Part shown: one piece after another, positions 49,678-58,642 of the stretch | How the letters are laid out: every line of letters starts with the position of its first letter | Position numbering within the stretch: position 1 is the stretch's first letter | Assembly (NCBI GenBank): GCA_964559835.1 | Contig: CAZLJE010000014.1 | Span: forward strand, 62,001 to 126,000 | Source: DAISJI01 sp964559835 | GTDB lineage: Bacteria; Acidobacteriota; Terriglobia; Terriglobales; Acidobacteriaceae | Direction of reading: 5' to 3' | DNA: 64,000 nt | Notes under the pieces: model-generated | What the model was told of the DNA's origin: nothing | The model's database searches: none | What the model saw: the letters and a program-made list of their open reading frames with translations, nothing else | Position numbers and translations under genes: made by a program

Positions 49678-52395
49678 ATGACGGCATACCACACACGAAG
49701 ACAACGCCAGGCCGGTGTCGCGCTGCTGGTTGCGATGTTTGCGCTCTTGCTGCTCTCCGCCATTGGCATGGGGATGATGTTCTCGGCCAACACCGAGACC
49801 AACGTCAACATGAACTATCGCGAGAAACAGCTTGCGGTATATGCAGCCCTGGCGGGCGCGATGGAGGCCAAGGACCGCCTAACCACGGCCGGAGACATTC
49901 CGAATCCTGCCGGACCCCCAATCACCAGTTCGGCGAATATCGTTTACATCATCAACCCATCCGGCGGCGAGACCATCGCGCCCTGGGACTACAACAACAC
50001 GTACTACGACACGGAATTGTGTCAGGAGAACATCCTCGGTCTGACTTCGCCCGGGATCGGAACGCAGTGTGCAAAGGCGGCGACCTCTTTTCCATCGGGA
50101 ACTGCGTGGTATCAAACCCTGGACGATTCTTCGAGCAGCTATACGGGCGCATTCAAGCTGACCACGCCGCTGAGCTACAAGTGGGTGCGCATCCAGCTCA
50201 AGACGAACAACGCGACGCCCTACCCGGTAGACGGGACTGCCTCCAACAGTGTTCAGGTGTGCTGGAACGGACTGAACCAAATCCCGCTTCCGTCGGGTTA
50301 CAGCAGCGCTTGCATCCCGAACGGCGGGATCAATTCGATCGCAATCACGGCGAACGGATCGGGGTATAGCGGCCCGCAGGTGTCGATCAGCGCTCCGCCG
50401 GCTGGTGGGACGCAAGCGACAGCAACCGCGCAAGTCTGCGGGACGTCCGGTTGTCCGCTGAGCAGCATCACGCAGACCAGCGTTGGGTCCGGGTACAACA
50501 GTGTGCCGACCGTGACTGTGAGTACGCCACAGGTCGGTACCGATACGGCAGTGGTCACTCCTACTTATGTTGGCCCGGGCGCGGCACTCGCGTCGGTGAC
50601 GCAAAATAATGTCGGATCGCCGCCGGCTTGCTATAGCGACGCTAACCTGATAAGCGCAAACTGGAGCCCGGGAGGGGTGACCGGGAAAATCACATTCACC
50701 GGAGGCGGTGGATCGGGCGGCTATGCGACTCTGAACACCGTTGCGAATTACAATTGTATTTACTCGCTGGCGATCGACACGGGGTCCTGTACCAACAAGG
50801 GCCAGGCGACGACGATCACGATCGGAAGCGGAAATACCTTCAAGGCGACCGCGACCAGCACGATCACCGGCACGAAGAGTCTGGTCGGTCAGACGGTCAC
50901 GGTCAACGATCCTGGGTCCACATACTCATACACCGGCAGCGCGACGCAGCCGATCACGAGCGGAATCAGTGCAACGAACGGTTGTACGATAACCAAGGTC
51001 ACGGCTACGATGGGGCATACGCTCCAGGCGGCCCCCAACGGCGTGACATTCAATACCGCCAATGGCGGCGGCGGCTACACCACCAGCCTGTCGGCAGACA
51101 CGAGCACCGGATCGGCCTTGAGTGTGACGCCAGCCTGTTGCGGCGCCACTCCTTCGATCACCGCCACCCCGGCAAGCGGCGGCTCTTCCACGGGAACCGT
51201 CACGCTGACGCTCACGCATGCCGGAAGCGGCTACACCAGCGTTCCGACGATCACCGTCACCGGCGGTTGCGGGACGGGCTCACCCCCGCCTGCATGTCCG
51301 ACGACTGCAGCGGCGACTGCGGTCATCAATTCCCCGATCACGAGCATATCGATTACGAACGCGGGGTCTGGCTATACGTCACCACCGGCCGTGACCATCA
51401 CCGATCAGGGTGCTGGAACAGGCGCGCTCGCGACCGCTTCCATCTCCGGAGGGACTTACTATGCCCCGGTGTACCTGTTGACGGCGCTTGGCATCAGTCC
51501 GGCGGGCGCTCGCAGCATGGTGCAGATCGAAGCGGCGCCGGCGATCCGAGCGCTGAATCTACCTGGCGCGCTCACCCTTGCCGGTCCACAGCCGACGTTC
51601 GGCGCGCCCAACTCGAACAACTTCAACATCAGCGGCGTGGATAACACCAGTGGCGGCGGAGGCACGGCGCCCACCCCCTCGGGGTGCAGCTCGACCGCGA
51701 ACGCTTCGCATCCATCCATCGGCGTGTATGACAATCCGAGCGCCCCGACGAGTCCGAGTTCGGTAACGAATGTGCTTAACTCAATCCCCGCCGGCCGTGC
51801 CGGGACAAATTATCCGGGGTTGACGGCCAGCCCGGACGTGCAGAACGTCTACGGCGCCCTTGGCGACCAAGGAACTACACCGACGGGGTTGGACAGCATT
51901 GTGTCTGCAATATCGGCATTGCCGGGAGCGAACGTATATACCGGCGCCCAAACCGACAGTACAATCAACCTCGGTTCGAGCAACGGTGCGACCCCGCCGG
52001 TGATCACCCCTGCCATCGATGTGGTTTATGGGGACCTCACCTTCAACGGCAACACTTCCGGATACGGTATCTTGGTCGTCACCGGCAACCTGGTGTTCAA
52101 AGGAAACTTCACTTGGAACGGGATTGTGCTGGTAATCGGGCAAGGGAGCGCTTCGTTCTCCGGTGGCGGCGCCGGCACCATCAATGGCTCGGTGCTGATC
52201 GCGAAGACGAAAGATTCGTCGGGGAATGAGTTGTCCGCAGTCGGGCAGCCCTCGCTGAACTGGGCGGGTGGCGGCGGCAACGGCATCTACTATGACCATT
52301 GCTATGCCGACCAATACCTCAGCATGATCCCGATGACAGTCCCAGCCAGCGCCAAGCCGCTGACGATCCTGAGCATCAAAACGTTGTCGTACTGA
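49678..52395 (+). CDS. Giant PilX-like pilus-tip protein with GSGYTSxP repeats
   Basis: A 905-residue protein. The N-terminus is PilX-like: leader RRQRQAG, then VALLVAMFALLLLSAIGMGMM and NTETNVNMNYREKQLAVYAALAG. PilX proteins are normally below 250 residues; the rest here is a repetitive beta-rich region with units such as GSGYSGPQVSISAPP, GSGYNSVPTVTVS, GSGYTSVPTITVTGG and GSGYTSPPAVTITDQGAG. A C-terminal part, VVYGDLTFNGNTSGYGILVV and GNLVFKGNFTWNGIVLVIG, resembles a polymer-like right-handed beta-helix. It is probably an adhesive tip protein. GAGGGGG precedes ATG 49678. Terminator follows. Confidence 0.8.
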   Translation: MTAYHTRRQRQAGVALLVAMFALLLLSAIGMGMMFSANTETNVNMNYREKQLAVYAALAGAMEAKDRLTTAGDIPNPAGPPITSSANIVYIINPSGGETIAPWDYNNTYYDTELCQENILGLTSPGIGTQCAKAATSFPSGTAWYQTLDDSSSSYTGAFKLTTPLSYKWVRIQLKTNNATPYPVDGTASNSVQVCWNGLNQIPLPSGYSSACIPNGGINSIAITANGSGYSGPQVSISAPPAGGTQATATAQVCGTSGCPLSSITQTSVGSGYNSVPTVTVSTPQVGTDTAVVTPTYVGPGAALASVTQNNVGSPPACYSDANLISANWSPGGVTGKITFTGGGGSGGYATLNTVANYNCIYSLAIDTGSCTNKGQATTITIGSGNTFKATATSTITGTKSLVGQTVTVNDPGSTYSYTGSATQPITSGISATNGCTITKVTATMGHTLQAAPNGVTFNTANGGGGYTTSLSADTSTGSALSVTPACCGATPSITATPASGGSSTGTVTLTLTHAGSGYTSVPTITVTGGCGTGSPPPACPTTAAATAVINSPITSISITNAGSGYTSPPAVTITDQGAGTGALATASISGGTYYAPVYLLTALGISPAGARSMVQIEAAPAIRALNLPGALTLAGPQPTFGAPNSNNFNISGVDNTSGGGGTAPTPSGCSSTANASHPSIGVYDNPSAPTSPSSVTNVLNSIPAGRAGTNYPGLTASPDVQNVYGALGDQGTTPTGLDSIVSAISALPGANVYTGAQTDSTINLGSSNGATPPVITPAIDVVYGDLTFNGNTSGYGILVVTGNLVFKGNFTWNGIVLVIGQGSASFSGGGAGTINGSVLIAKTKDSSGNELSAVGQPSLNWAGGGGNGIYYDHCYADQYLSMIPMTVPASAKPLTILSIKTLSY

Positions 52396-52414
52396 CATCG
52401 CGTTTCGCGCTCTC

Positions 52415-52446
52415 AAAGGCCGGCATCGCTGCCGGCCTTGTTCTTT
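52415..52446 (+). terminator. Intrinsic terminator of the pilin operon
   Basis: AAGGCCGGC (52416-52424) and GCCGGCCTT (52431-52439) pair perfectly, followed by GTTCTTT. Confidence 0.85.
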
Positions 52447-52447
52447 G

Positions 52448-52482
52448 GAACTTGGAACTCAGAACTTGGAACTGGTTCTCAG
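52448..52482. repeat. GGAACTTGGAACTCAGAACTT repeat at the end of the matrixin gene
   Basis: Near-heptads AACTTGG/AACTCAG. It begins exactly at the stop codon of the minus-strand matrixin gene (52479-52481). Confidence 0.7.
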
Positions 52483-53456
52483 TGCCACCTTGTCGTAAAG
52501 CTGGTGTTTACCGAGCTTTGCCCGAATAGGCTCGGATACCCGCTCACGTCGCCGTTCGACACCGGGCCGTCCAGCGGTTCGGCGGTCACAATGTACGAGT
52601 CTGGTGGCAGTCCACGGATGGTGTAACTGCCATCGGGACGCGTGAGGGCGCCGATGGGCGTCTTGCGGATATTGTCGTTGAACGACGGGTTGCCAGTTGT
52701 CGATTCGGCGTAAACGTGCGCGCCGAACACGCCCGCATTGCCCAGGCGCACGGTACCGCTGATGGTGCCAGTCGCAACATCGGGCGAGTCCTTGGGATAG
52801 ACAGTCGAAATTCCTGCAACGTCATCCCAACTCAACTGCGTGAGACTGCTGGCGAACGGAAACATGACCGCCCGGACAACGGCGGAGTGATTCATTCCGA
52901 AGAAGTGTCCGATCTCGTGGGTGGCGACCGTTTGCAGGTCCTGGCCGCTGGCGCCTCCCGTCGAGAAATTCACGGCCGGATTAAAGATGATATCCGCCTT
53001 GATGATCTGCCCGGCAACGGTCGTCGTGCCACCGTGTCCGTTTCCGGCACCGGCCGCGTCGGCGGTGGTTGTGAGCGTGACCGCGAGGGTCTGGACATCC
53101 TTCGTGAGGTCGGCGCCGGTGCAAACGAAACAGATCAGGTTAATGTTCGAGGGCGAAGCGCTCTCCGAGGTCACGCCCGAATCAGCCCCGCGCGATACCT
53201 GGAGTGCGGCGTTAGGTGCAGTCACCCACGTGGCAAAGGCCGCCGAGATCACGTCCGCAACCGAGCGCGATCCGGTGATGTTGCTTCCCGCCGAGGGATT
53301 CAGGTTCCACTGCACCGGGAAAGCGGAGAAGTCCCAGTGGTCCGGCAGCGGCCCGGAAGAGGAGCTAGTGTAGTTCGGCAGGTAGGAATACCCGGGCATC
53401 ACCAGCACGATTGCCGCCAGCGCCACCAGGAGCGTGAATCCAAAAACCGCCTTCAT
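52479..53456 (-). CDS. Secreted matrixin-type metallopeptidase with intact zinc site
   Basis: A 325-residue secreted peptidase. Signal peptide MKAVFGFTLLVALAAIVLV, catalytic domain about 25-220 with H180-E181-xx-H184-xx-G-xx-H190 (ATHEIGHFFGMNHS) and Met-turn M198 (VMFPF), closing WDDVAGISTVYP. It is followed by a carboxypeptidase-regulatory-like domain (TGTISGTVRLGNAGVFGAHV, GSYTIRGLPPDSYIV). The protein ends shortly after that domain at the repeat 52448-52482, whereas the paralogue at 21173-24130 goes on for some 550 residues, so a 3' truncation is possible. ATG overlaps the stop of the upstream gene (ATGA). Confidence 0.87.
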   Translation of the reverse strand: MKAVFGFTLLVALAAIVLVMPGYSYLPNYTSSSSGPLPDHWDFSAFPVQWNLNPSAGSNITGSRSVADVISAAFATWVTAPNAALQVSRGADSGVTSESASPSNINLICFVCTGADLTKDVQTLAVTLTTTADAAGAGNGHGGTTTVAGQIIKADIIFNPAVNFSTGGASGQDLQTVATHEIGHFFGMNHSAVVRAVMFPFASSLTQLSWDDVAGISTVYPKDSPDVATGTISGTVRLGNAGVFGAHVYAESTTGNPSFNDNIRKTPIGALTRPDGSYTIRGLPPDSYIVTAEPLDGPVSNGDVSGYPSLFGQSSVNTSFTTRWH

Positions 53457-53980
53457 TGTGCTGACCTCACTCGGGCTTCCACGTCTTCCAATCGCAACGA
53501 AGTTCCCGTGAATGGCTTGACACTCCCGGCGTGCAACTGATGGGCTTCGGTGACGCCGTTGCTGACCACCGTCTCGCCGCCGGATGTGCGCGCAACCCGG
53601 AAATTCCCTTGCATCAATCCCACGACGACCAGCGTTCCGTCGGCGTCGACGCTTGGCCGCAGAAACAGCAGCGCGTCCTCCCCGCTCTGGAATTGCCGCA
53701 CGCCCGAGACTTTCTGCGTGTAACCGCCGGCGCTGCCGCCTACCTGCTTGACGGTGACGCTGTCGCCGGCTGCGCCCTTCAGCGTGCGCGTAACCTGGAA
53801 GGTCGTGTAGGTGTAGATCAGCGTGTGCTGCGCGTTCCACGAGGTCCACGAGCGCGTCGCGTGTGCCTCGAGGACGTGCGAAGCGGCGTGAGTAAGCTCC
53901 TCGACCGACATGGGAACGATGGTCGTCGCGCTTGCCGCGAGCGTGCAGAGGACCAGGAAAAAGACACGAGCGATACGCAT
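53453..53980 (-). CDS. Small exported partner of the matrixin-type peptidase
   Basis: A 175-residue exported protein (signal peptide MRIARVFFLVLCTLAASA). The core MSVEELTHAASHVLEAHATR, FQVTRTLKGAAGDSVTVKQVGG and FQSGEDALLFLRPSVDADG can be aligned by eye with the product of 24127-24606. Its start overlaps the stop of the lipoprotein gene (GTG 53983 or ATG 53980, TGATG), and its own stop overlaps the matrixin ATG by 4 bp. Constant coupling to matrixins points to a common function, such as a chaperone, inhibitor or targeting factor. This is inference. Confidence 0.78.
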   Translation of the reverse strand: MRIARVFFLVLCTLAASATTIVPMSVEELTHAASHVLEAHATRSWTSWNAQHTLIYTYTTFQVTRTLKGAAGDSVTVKQVGGSAGGYTQKVSGVRQFQSGEDALLFLRPSVDADGTLVVVGLMQGNFRVARTSGGETVVSNGVTEAHQLHAGSVKPFTGTSLRLEDVEARVRSAQ

Positions 53981-54531
53981 CACGGCGCCACCTCGAGTCC
54001 ACCGGTGAAGGTGGTTATATCGCCTTTCGAGCTTTGCAGGACCACGGTGCGCGCCCCGAGCGCGGCATCCGGCGCTGCCACGGCCGTAAATTGCACGCCG
54101 GGCGTACCGTCTGTCGCTGTGATCGATTGAATGTTGGAGATGGTGATGTCAGCCGGTCCGCGGATGCTGATCTGCATGTCGCCCGCGAGCCCCGGACCGA
54201 ACAGCAGGATGCGCGCCGTTTTCCCGCGGTGGATGATGTCGCCCGTGTTCATTGCAGTACCCGAACCGGTGAGGGCGGCGACGCCGAGGTCCTGCGCGTT
54301 CGGCGCCGGAGAAGCTGCTGGAGCGGATACGACAACGTCGATCGAGCCCGCAGTCTGCCCCGCGGCAACGGTGACCAGGTTCGCTGTAGAAGGCGGCGCG
54401 CTCGGGCCGTTGGTCGAACCCCCCGTGGGCGTGGGCGTGGGCGTGCTGACACTGCCGCCTCGAGGGGCGGCATTGCCGCCGCAGCCGAGGAGGAACAGTA
54501 GGGGAACAACAAGGACTGCCGAAGGTTTCAC
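53980..54531 (-). CDS. Lipoprotein with IPT/Ig-like domain, first gene of the matrixin module
   Basis: A 183-residue lipoprotein: signal VKPSAVLVVPLLFLLGCGG with lipobox LLGC, then a Thr/Pro/Ser-rich linker (STPTPTPTGGSTNGPSAPP) and a C-terminal Ig-like domain (HRGKTARILLFGPGLAGD, ISIRGPADITISNIQ, GARTVVLQSSKGDITTFTGG). GTG 54531 is chosen because it starts the signal and AGGA lies upstream. Together with the two overlapping genes behind, it makes a three-gene operon. In the other locus an IPT/TIG domain is part of the large protein instead. Confidence 0.75.
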   Translation of the reverse strand: MKPSAVLVVPLLFLLGCGGNAAPRGGSVSTPTPTPTGGSTNGPSAPPSTANLVTVAAGQTAGSIDVVVSAPAASPAPNAQDLGVAALTGSGTAMNTGDIIHRGKTARILLFGPGLAGDMQISIRGPADITISNIQSITATDGTPGVQFTAVAAPDAALGARTVVLQSSKGDITTFTGGLEVAP

Positions 54532-54623
54532 TGTGAGATCCTGCCGACCCTCAACAAAGATGTGCGTGGCAGTGAACGGAGTTGCCATCTTCTAGGCCGG
54601 CCGCTGTTAAAATCTGCGCACCC

Positions 54624-55592
54624 TTGTCCGAACGCACCCAGCTTGACGTGAGCCAACTTCCGCGCCTGAGGACCAGCTTGTTGCGGTGGTACCGGCGTCA
54701 CCGCCGCGACCTTCCCTGGCGGCACACTCACGACCCGTACTGCATCTGGGTATCGGAAATCATGCTGCAGCAGACCCGGGTCGCCGCCGTGATCGACCGA
54801 TACGGAACGTTCCTGGAGCGCTTCCCCGATGTGCAGTCGCTCGCCAACGCCGACGTAGCGGATGTGCTGACCGTCTGGAGCGGTCTTGGGTATTACCGGC
54901 GTGCCCGCGCGCTTCATCAGGCGTCGCGCAAGATCGTTAGTCATGGCGGCAACCTTCCGCGTACCTCCGAGGAGTGGCGCAAGCTTCCCGGTATCGGCCG
55001 CTACACCGCTGCGGCGATTGCCAGCATCGCGCACGGAGAACCCTGCGCCGTGGTCGATGGCAACGTCGAACGGGTGCTGCGGCGAGTGACCGGCAATGCA
55101 GCCGTTCCGGTGCCGGACGTCTGGGAAACGGCAAGCGCCTGGCTGAGCCGTCGATCGCCGGGAGACTTCAACCAGGCGATGATGGAGTTGGGCGCGACCG
55201 TCTGCTTGCCTGTGCTACCGCGCTGCAATGCCTGTCCACTACATTCGTGGTGCGTCACGCGCGGTGTCTTGGAGATGGCGCCGGCAGCCGTCCGGCAGCG
55301 GCGCGATGTAGCGTACGCGCTGAGCGTCAAGTCCGAGGCCATCTATTTGAAAAAACGCAAGGCCGGGGAACGTCTCATGCCGGATATGTGGGAACTCCCT
55401 GAGATCACGCCGAACGGCCACGCTCCTGAATTCACGGTCCGTCACGCGATCACCGTCACCGATTTCCGCGTCAGCGTCTTTCGGACGCCGAATTCACATC
55501 GCGGTGGCCGCTGGGTGAAGATCGACCGGATTGGCGAACTTCCGCTGACCGGCTTAACGTGCAAGATTCTTCGGCGCGCCTCGATCATCTAA
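54624..55592 (+). CDS. mutY: A/G-specific adenine glycosylase MutY
   Basis: Base-excision repair enzyme that removes adenine opposite 8-oxoguanine. Helix-hairpin-helix LPGIGRYTAAAIASIA, catalytic Glu in SEIMLQQTRV, catalytic Asp in CAVVDGNVERVL, and the [4Fe-4S] cluster CLPVLPRCNACPLHSWC (C-x6-C-x2-C-x5-C) are all seen. The C-terminal NUDIX-like domain, which reads 8-oxoG, ends at RRASII; the protein of about 322 residues is slightly short. The start is uncertain (TTG 54582, TTG 54624 or GTG 54648). Divergent from the lipoprotein gene. Confidence 0.93.
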   Translation: MSERTQLDVSQLPRLRTSLLRWYRRHRRDLPWRHTHDPYCIWVSEIMLQQTRVAAVIDRYGTFLERFPDVQSLANADVADVLTVWSGLGYYRRARALHQASRKIVSHGGNLPRTSEEWRKLPGIGRYTAAAIASIAHGEPCAVVDGNVERVLRRVTGNAAVPVPDVWETASAWLSRRSPGDFNQAMMELGATVCLPVLPRCNACPLHSWCVTRGVLEMAPAAVRQRRDVAYALSVKSEAIYLKKRKAGERLMPDMWELPEITPNGHAPEFTVRHAITVTDFRVSVFRTPNSHRGGRWVKIDRIGELPLTGLTCKILRRASII

Positions 55593-55596
55593 TGGT

Positions 55597-56124
55597 ATGA
55601 ATTTCATCAAACGTTTTTTCGGGAGATCAGGAATGGCTGCTCTGGATACTGGGCGGCACGCGCCGGTCGTCGTGCTGCCCGATTTGAAAGGTAACAACGT
55701 ATCGCTCACGGATGAATTGAGGCGGGGCCCCGTCGTGCTGGCATTCTTCAAGGTTTCATGCCCGGTCTGCCAGTACGCATTGCCCATACTCGAACGGCTC
55801 CATCGCGCCTACCCCAATGCCGCGATCTACGGAGTCTCGCAGAACTCCGCCAAAGACACCGTGGGTTTCTGCCGCGAGTTCGGCGTGACGTTTCCCATAC
55901 TTCTCGACGACCCCAGGCAATACGTCGCCTCGAACGCGTACGGCATCACCAATGTTCCCAGCATCTTCTACATCGGCCAGGACGGCACGATCGAAGTTTC
56001 CAGCGTCGGGTGGTCGAAGGCGGATGTGGAGGAGATCGGGCGCCGTCTCGGTACCGCACACCATGTCCCGGTCGCCGCGTTGTTCAACCCCGGTGAGCAG
56101 GTGAGCGATTTCCGCGCTGGTTGA
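55597..56124 (+). CDS. Thioredoxin-fold protein (TlpA/AhpC-like) with CPVC
   Basis: A 175-residue redox protein. Active site FFKVSCPVCQYALPIL; the thioredoxin-fold cis-Pro lies in ITNVPSIFYIGQDG, and the AhpC/TlpA-type entry HAPVVVLPDLKGNNVSLTDEL precedes. It follows mutY by 4 bases and is probably in the same transcript. No signal peptide, so likely cytosolic. ATG 55633 has a better ribosome-binding site (GGGAGATCAGGA) than ATG 55597 and would remove the first 12 residues. Confidence 0.82.
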   Translation: MNFIKRFFGRSGMAALDTGRHAPVVVLPDLKGNNVSLTDELRRGPVVLAFFKVSCPVCQYALPILERLHRAYPNAAIYGVSQNSAKDTVGFCREFGVTFPILLDDPRQYVASNAYGITNVPSIFYIGQDGTIEVSSVGWSKADVEEIGRRLGTAHHVPVAALFNPGEQVSDFRAG

Positions 56125-56160
56125 GGGTCGCTGAACTAGTCCGCCGGGCGCGGACGAACA

Positions 56161-56214
56161 GTACTAGCCAGGCTTGCAGACGAGATGTATCGCCAGGCAA
56201 GCCTAGCTAGTACA
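56161..56214. repeat. Inverted repeat GTACTAGCCAGGCTTG / CAAGCCTAGCTAGTAC
   Basis: 16-base arms (56161-56176, 56198-56213) with one mismatch. The right half matches the element at 43892-43938 in front of the radical SAM gene. Confidence 0.8.
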
Positions 56215-56254
56215 CCCTGGAAAACCAAAGTACCCTTTCGATGCGCCAGAGGCC

Positions 56255-58552
56255 ATGCTACCCTCTGCCGGACAGTCATTTGGTCAAATGGCGCCCTTTC
56301 CTTTTCTGCAGCGCGAATCGCTGGCGGAACTTGCCCGCCACTTTCAACTCCAGGGGTACACCCCTGCGCTCGAGATGGAAGGCCTGCTCACCGGCATCGA
56401 CAACCTGCGCCACGACGTTTACCTGAGCCCGAAGTTTGTTGAAGTCGCGCGCGAGCACATCTTCCGGCTCATCGGACGCGATGGCCAGGTACAAGACCTG
56501 CTGAAGCAAAAGAAAGAGATTTCGTCCGATATCCCGCCGCAGATCTTTCGTCCTTCCGGCCAGGAAACCGCGAAAATCGTGGCAACGCTGGATTTCAAGC
56601 CGGCGCTCGCCGACCTGCTCGTCGACGGCCTGAATCACGCGAAGAACGAAAACAAACCTTCGCTGGATATCCTCCTGCGGATCGGGGTGGTGAAGTTTTT
56701 CCGCAGCGAATTGGCGGCGCAATACAACGTCATTCTCGAGAAACTGCGCGAGCGCCAGGCCGACGTCGAAGGGCCCCGGCAACATCAGGCAGCGAAGGCG
56801 CTCGCCATTCGCGAAAGGGTTTCGTCGTTCCAGCTCTCCAAGAAGCCTCTGCTGCGCAAATCGGGACAGGAGCTGTTCCAGACTCTGCGCGAGGTGGACA
56901 AGGAACAGCTTGTACGGCTGCGCCGCGCCCTGTTCGGCGGCGCCGATAACCCCGCCTACTACGTCCTCCTGAACCGGTTGATGTTCACCGACGACGGCCG
57001 CGACGATGCCATCTGCGCCGAGCACTACGTCATGCTCGGCAACTTCGACCGCGACCCCGACCGCTTCGGCGCCCTCGAAGACGTTGCTCGCAGTTTCCTG
57101 GCCGCTCTCGAATTGCCTGTGCCCGGCGGTAAGGAGCAGGTCGACCTCGATCCGCTCCTGAACGTGCCCGAGAACGCCCAGGAACTGGTGGGCGGCGGCA
57201 CGCCCGACGATTCCACGCCCAAAGGCAAAGCCCAGAAGGCGTTGCTGGCAGCGTGGGTGAACGCACTCGACGCCAAGGGTGCGCTGGATTGCGTCATCGC
57301 CGCATATGAAACCGCGCCGATCCTGTCCGAGTATTCGCCCGTCATCAACGCGCAACAGTTAAAGAGCGCGCTCGTGTCCAAGACCGAGCGTGCCCGCGTC
57401 GAACATCTACTCGAACAGCACGGGAGGCTCTCTCGCGCCAGCTTCGACGGCGCCATCAAGCGCGTCGGTAAATACGGGTCCGCCGAGCGGGCGAAGGTGG
57501 CGGGACGCTTCCTCCAGGACTACATCCGCTATCACCGGGACCTGCGCAGCCTGGAAACCCTGAACGTCGCATTGGACCGCGTCAATCTGCTGACCAACGA
57601 TCGCCTGCGCGAGTTGTCGGCCATCAATAACACGCTCTACGAGTTCCTGCTTCCCTCGGAACAGAAGAAGAAGGAAGACAAAGTCAGTCACCACGTCATC
57701 CTCAAGGCCGACATCCGCGATTCGACCACGCTCACCCGGACCCTATTCGAACGCGGCTTGAACCCGGCGTCGTACTTCAGCCTGAACTTCTACGATCCCA
57801 TCAACAAGCTGTTGCCGAAGTACGAGGCGATGAAGGTCTTCATCGAAGGCGACGCGGTCATCCTCGCGCTTTTCGGGTATGAGGGCAGGCAGGAGTTCCC
57901 GGTGGCGCGCACGTGCGTCATGGCGCGCGAGATGACCTCGATCGTCCGCGCCTACAACGAGCGCTCGCAGCGTGACGGCCTGCCCACCCTGGAGTTGGGC
58001 ATCGGCATCTCCTTCCAGGATTCCGCGCCGCTCTACCTGATGGACGGCAGCAGCCGCATCATGATCTCCAAGGCGCTCAACGAGAGCGACCGCCTCTCCG
58101 GCTGCAACAAGGGCGCGCGGCGTTTCATCACCCCGGGCGAGAACCTGTTCAACGTCTATTCATTCAAGACCGTCGAAGACGAGGACACCGGCGGCAATCC
58201 CGACGAATTCCTGATGCGCTACAACGTCGGCGGAATCCATCTCAGCGAACCTGGTTTTCAAGCCATGCAGCGCGAGATCACGTTCGACACGCTCGACGTG
58301 CCGCTGCCGACACTTTGGGGAGAAGAGAAGGTCCGGCTGTTCAGCGGTCTCGTGCCCATCGGCGGCGGGTTGTTCCACCTTGTCGTGTTGCGCGAAGCGC
58401 GCATCGCGCGCATCGATGCCAGCGACTTTTCGTTCGAATCCTGGACTGACCGCCGTTACTACGAGGTCTGCACCAACCAGAAGATCTACGACCTGGTAGA
58501 AGCGCAATCGAATCCGAAGGGGATTGCCGACCGGTCGGCCGTCGGCGGCTAG
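56255..58552 (+). CDS. Protein with C-terminal class III nucleotide-cyclase-like domain and large unknown N-terminal region
   Basis: A 765-residue soluble protein. Residues about 475-650 resemble a class III cyclase domain: VILKADIRDSTTLT with metal Asp D486 (and D489), then 47 residues later the second metal position D533 in FIEGDAVILALF, the central LELGIGISF, and a dimer-arm like segment. The first 470 residues are mostly helical and charged, without recognisable domain; a further 100 residues follow the cyclase part. It may make a cyclic nucleotide or be a degenerate regulator. ATG 56288 is an alternative start. Two CRP-like TGTGA-N6-TCACG sites lie downstream (58623 and 60272 regions). 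Confidence 0.7.
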   Translation: MLPSAGQSFGQMAPFPFLQRESLAELARHFQLQGYTPALEMEGLLTGIDNLRHDVYLSPKFVEVAREHIFRLIGRDGQVQDLLKQKKEISSDIPPQIFRPSGQETAKIVATLDFKPALADLLVDGLNHAKNENKPSLDILLRIGVVKFFRSELAAQYNVILEKLRERQADVEGPRQHQAAKALAIRERVSSFQLSKKPLLRKSGQELFQTLREVDKEQLVRLRRALFGGADNPAYYVLLNRLMFTDDGRDDAICAEHYVMLGNFDRDPDRFGALEDVARSFLAALELPVPGGKEQVDLDPLLNVPENAQELVGGGTPDDSTPKGKAQKALLAAWVNALDAKGALDCVIAAYETAPILSEYSPVINAQQLKSALVSKTERARVEHLLEQHGRLSRASFDGAIKRVGKYGSAERAKVAGRFLQDYIRYHRDLRSLETLNVALDRVNLLTNDRLRELSAINNTLYEFLLPSEQKKKEDKVSHHVILKADIRDSTTLTRTLFERGLNPASYFSLNFYDPINKLLPKYEAMKVFIEGDAVILALFGYEGRQEFPVARTCVMAREMTSIVRAYNERSQRDGLPTLELGIGISFQDSAPLYLMDGSSRIMISKALNESDRLSGCNKGARRFITPGENLFNVYSFKTVEDEDTGGNPDEFLMRYNVGGIHLSEPGFQAMQREITFDTLDVPLPTLWGEEKVRLFSGLVPIGGGLFHLVVLREARIARIDASDFSFESWTDRRYYEVCTNQKIYDLVEAQSNPKGIADRSAVGG

Positions 58553-58577
58553 AGTTCGTCGCAGCGAGCCAGAAGTT

Positions 58578-58642
58578 GCACGCTGGCGTGCACGACGGGG
58601 ATAGACCGGGGCATCGGCAATTATGTGATGCGGGTCACGGAT
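58578..58642 (+). repeat. 65-bp element, left copy
   Basis: GCACGCTGGCGTGC (58578-58591), GATAGACCGGGGC (58600-58612), then ATGTGATGCGGGTCACGGAT ending at 58642. The same three blocks, in the same order and spacing, occur inverted at 60272-60338. The third block holds TGTGA-N6-TCACG, similar to CRP/FNR-type sites. The rest of 58553-58909 shows no gene. Confidence 0.8.
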
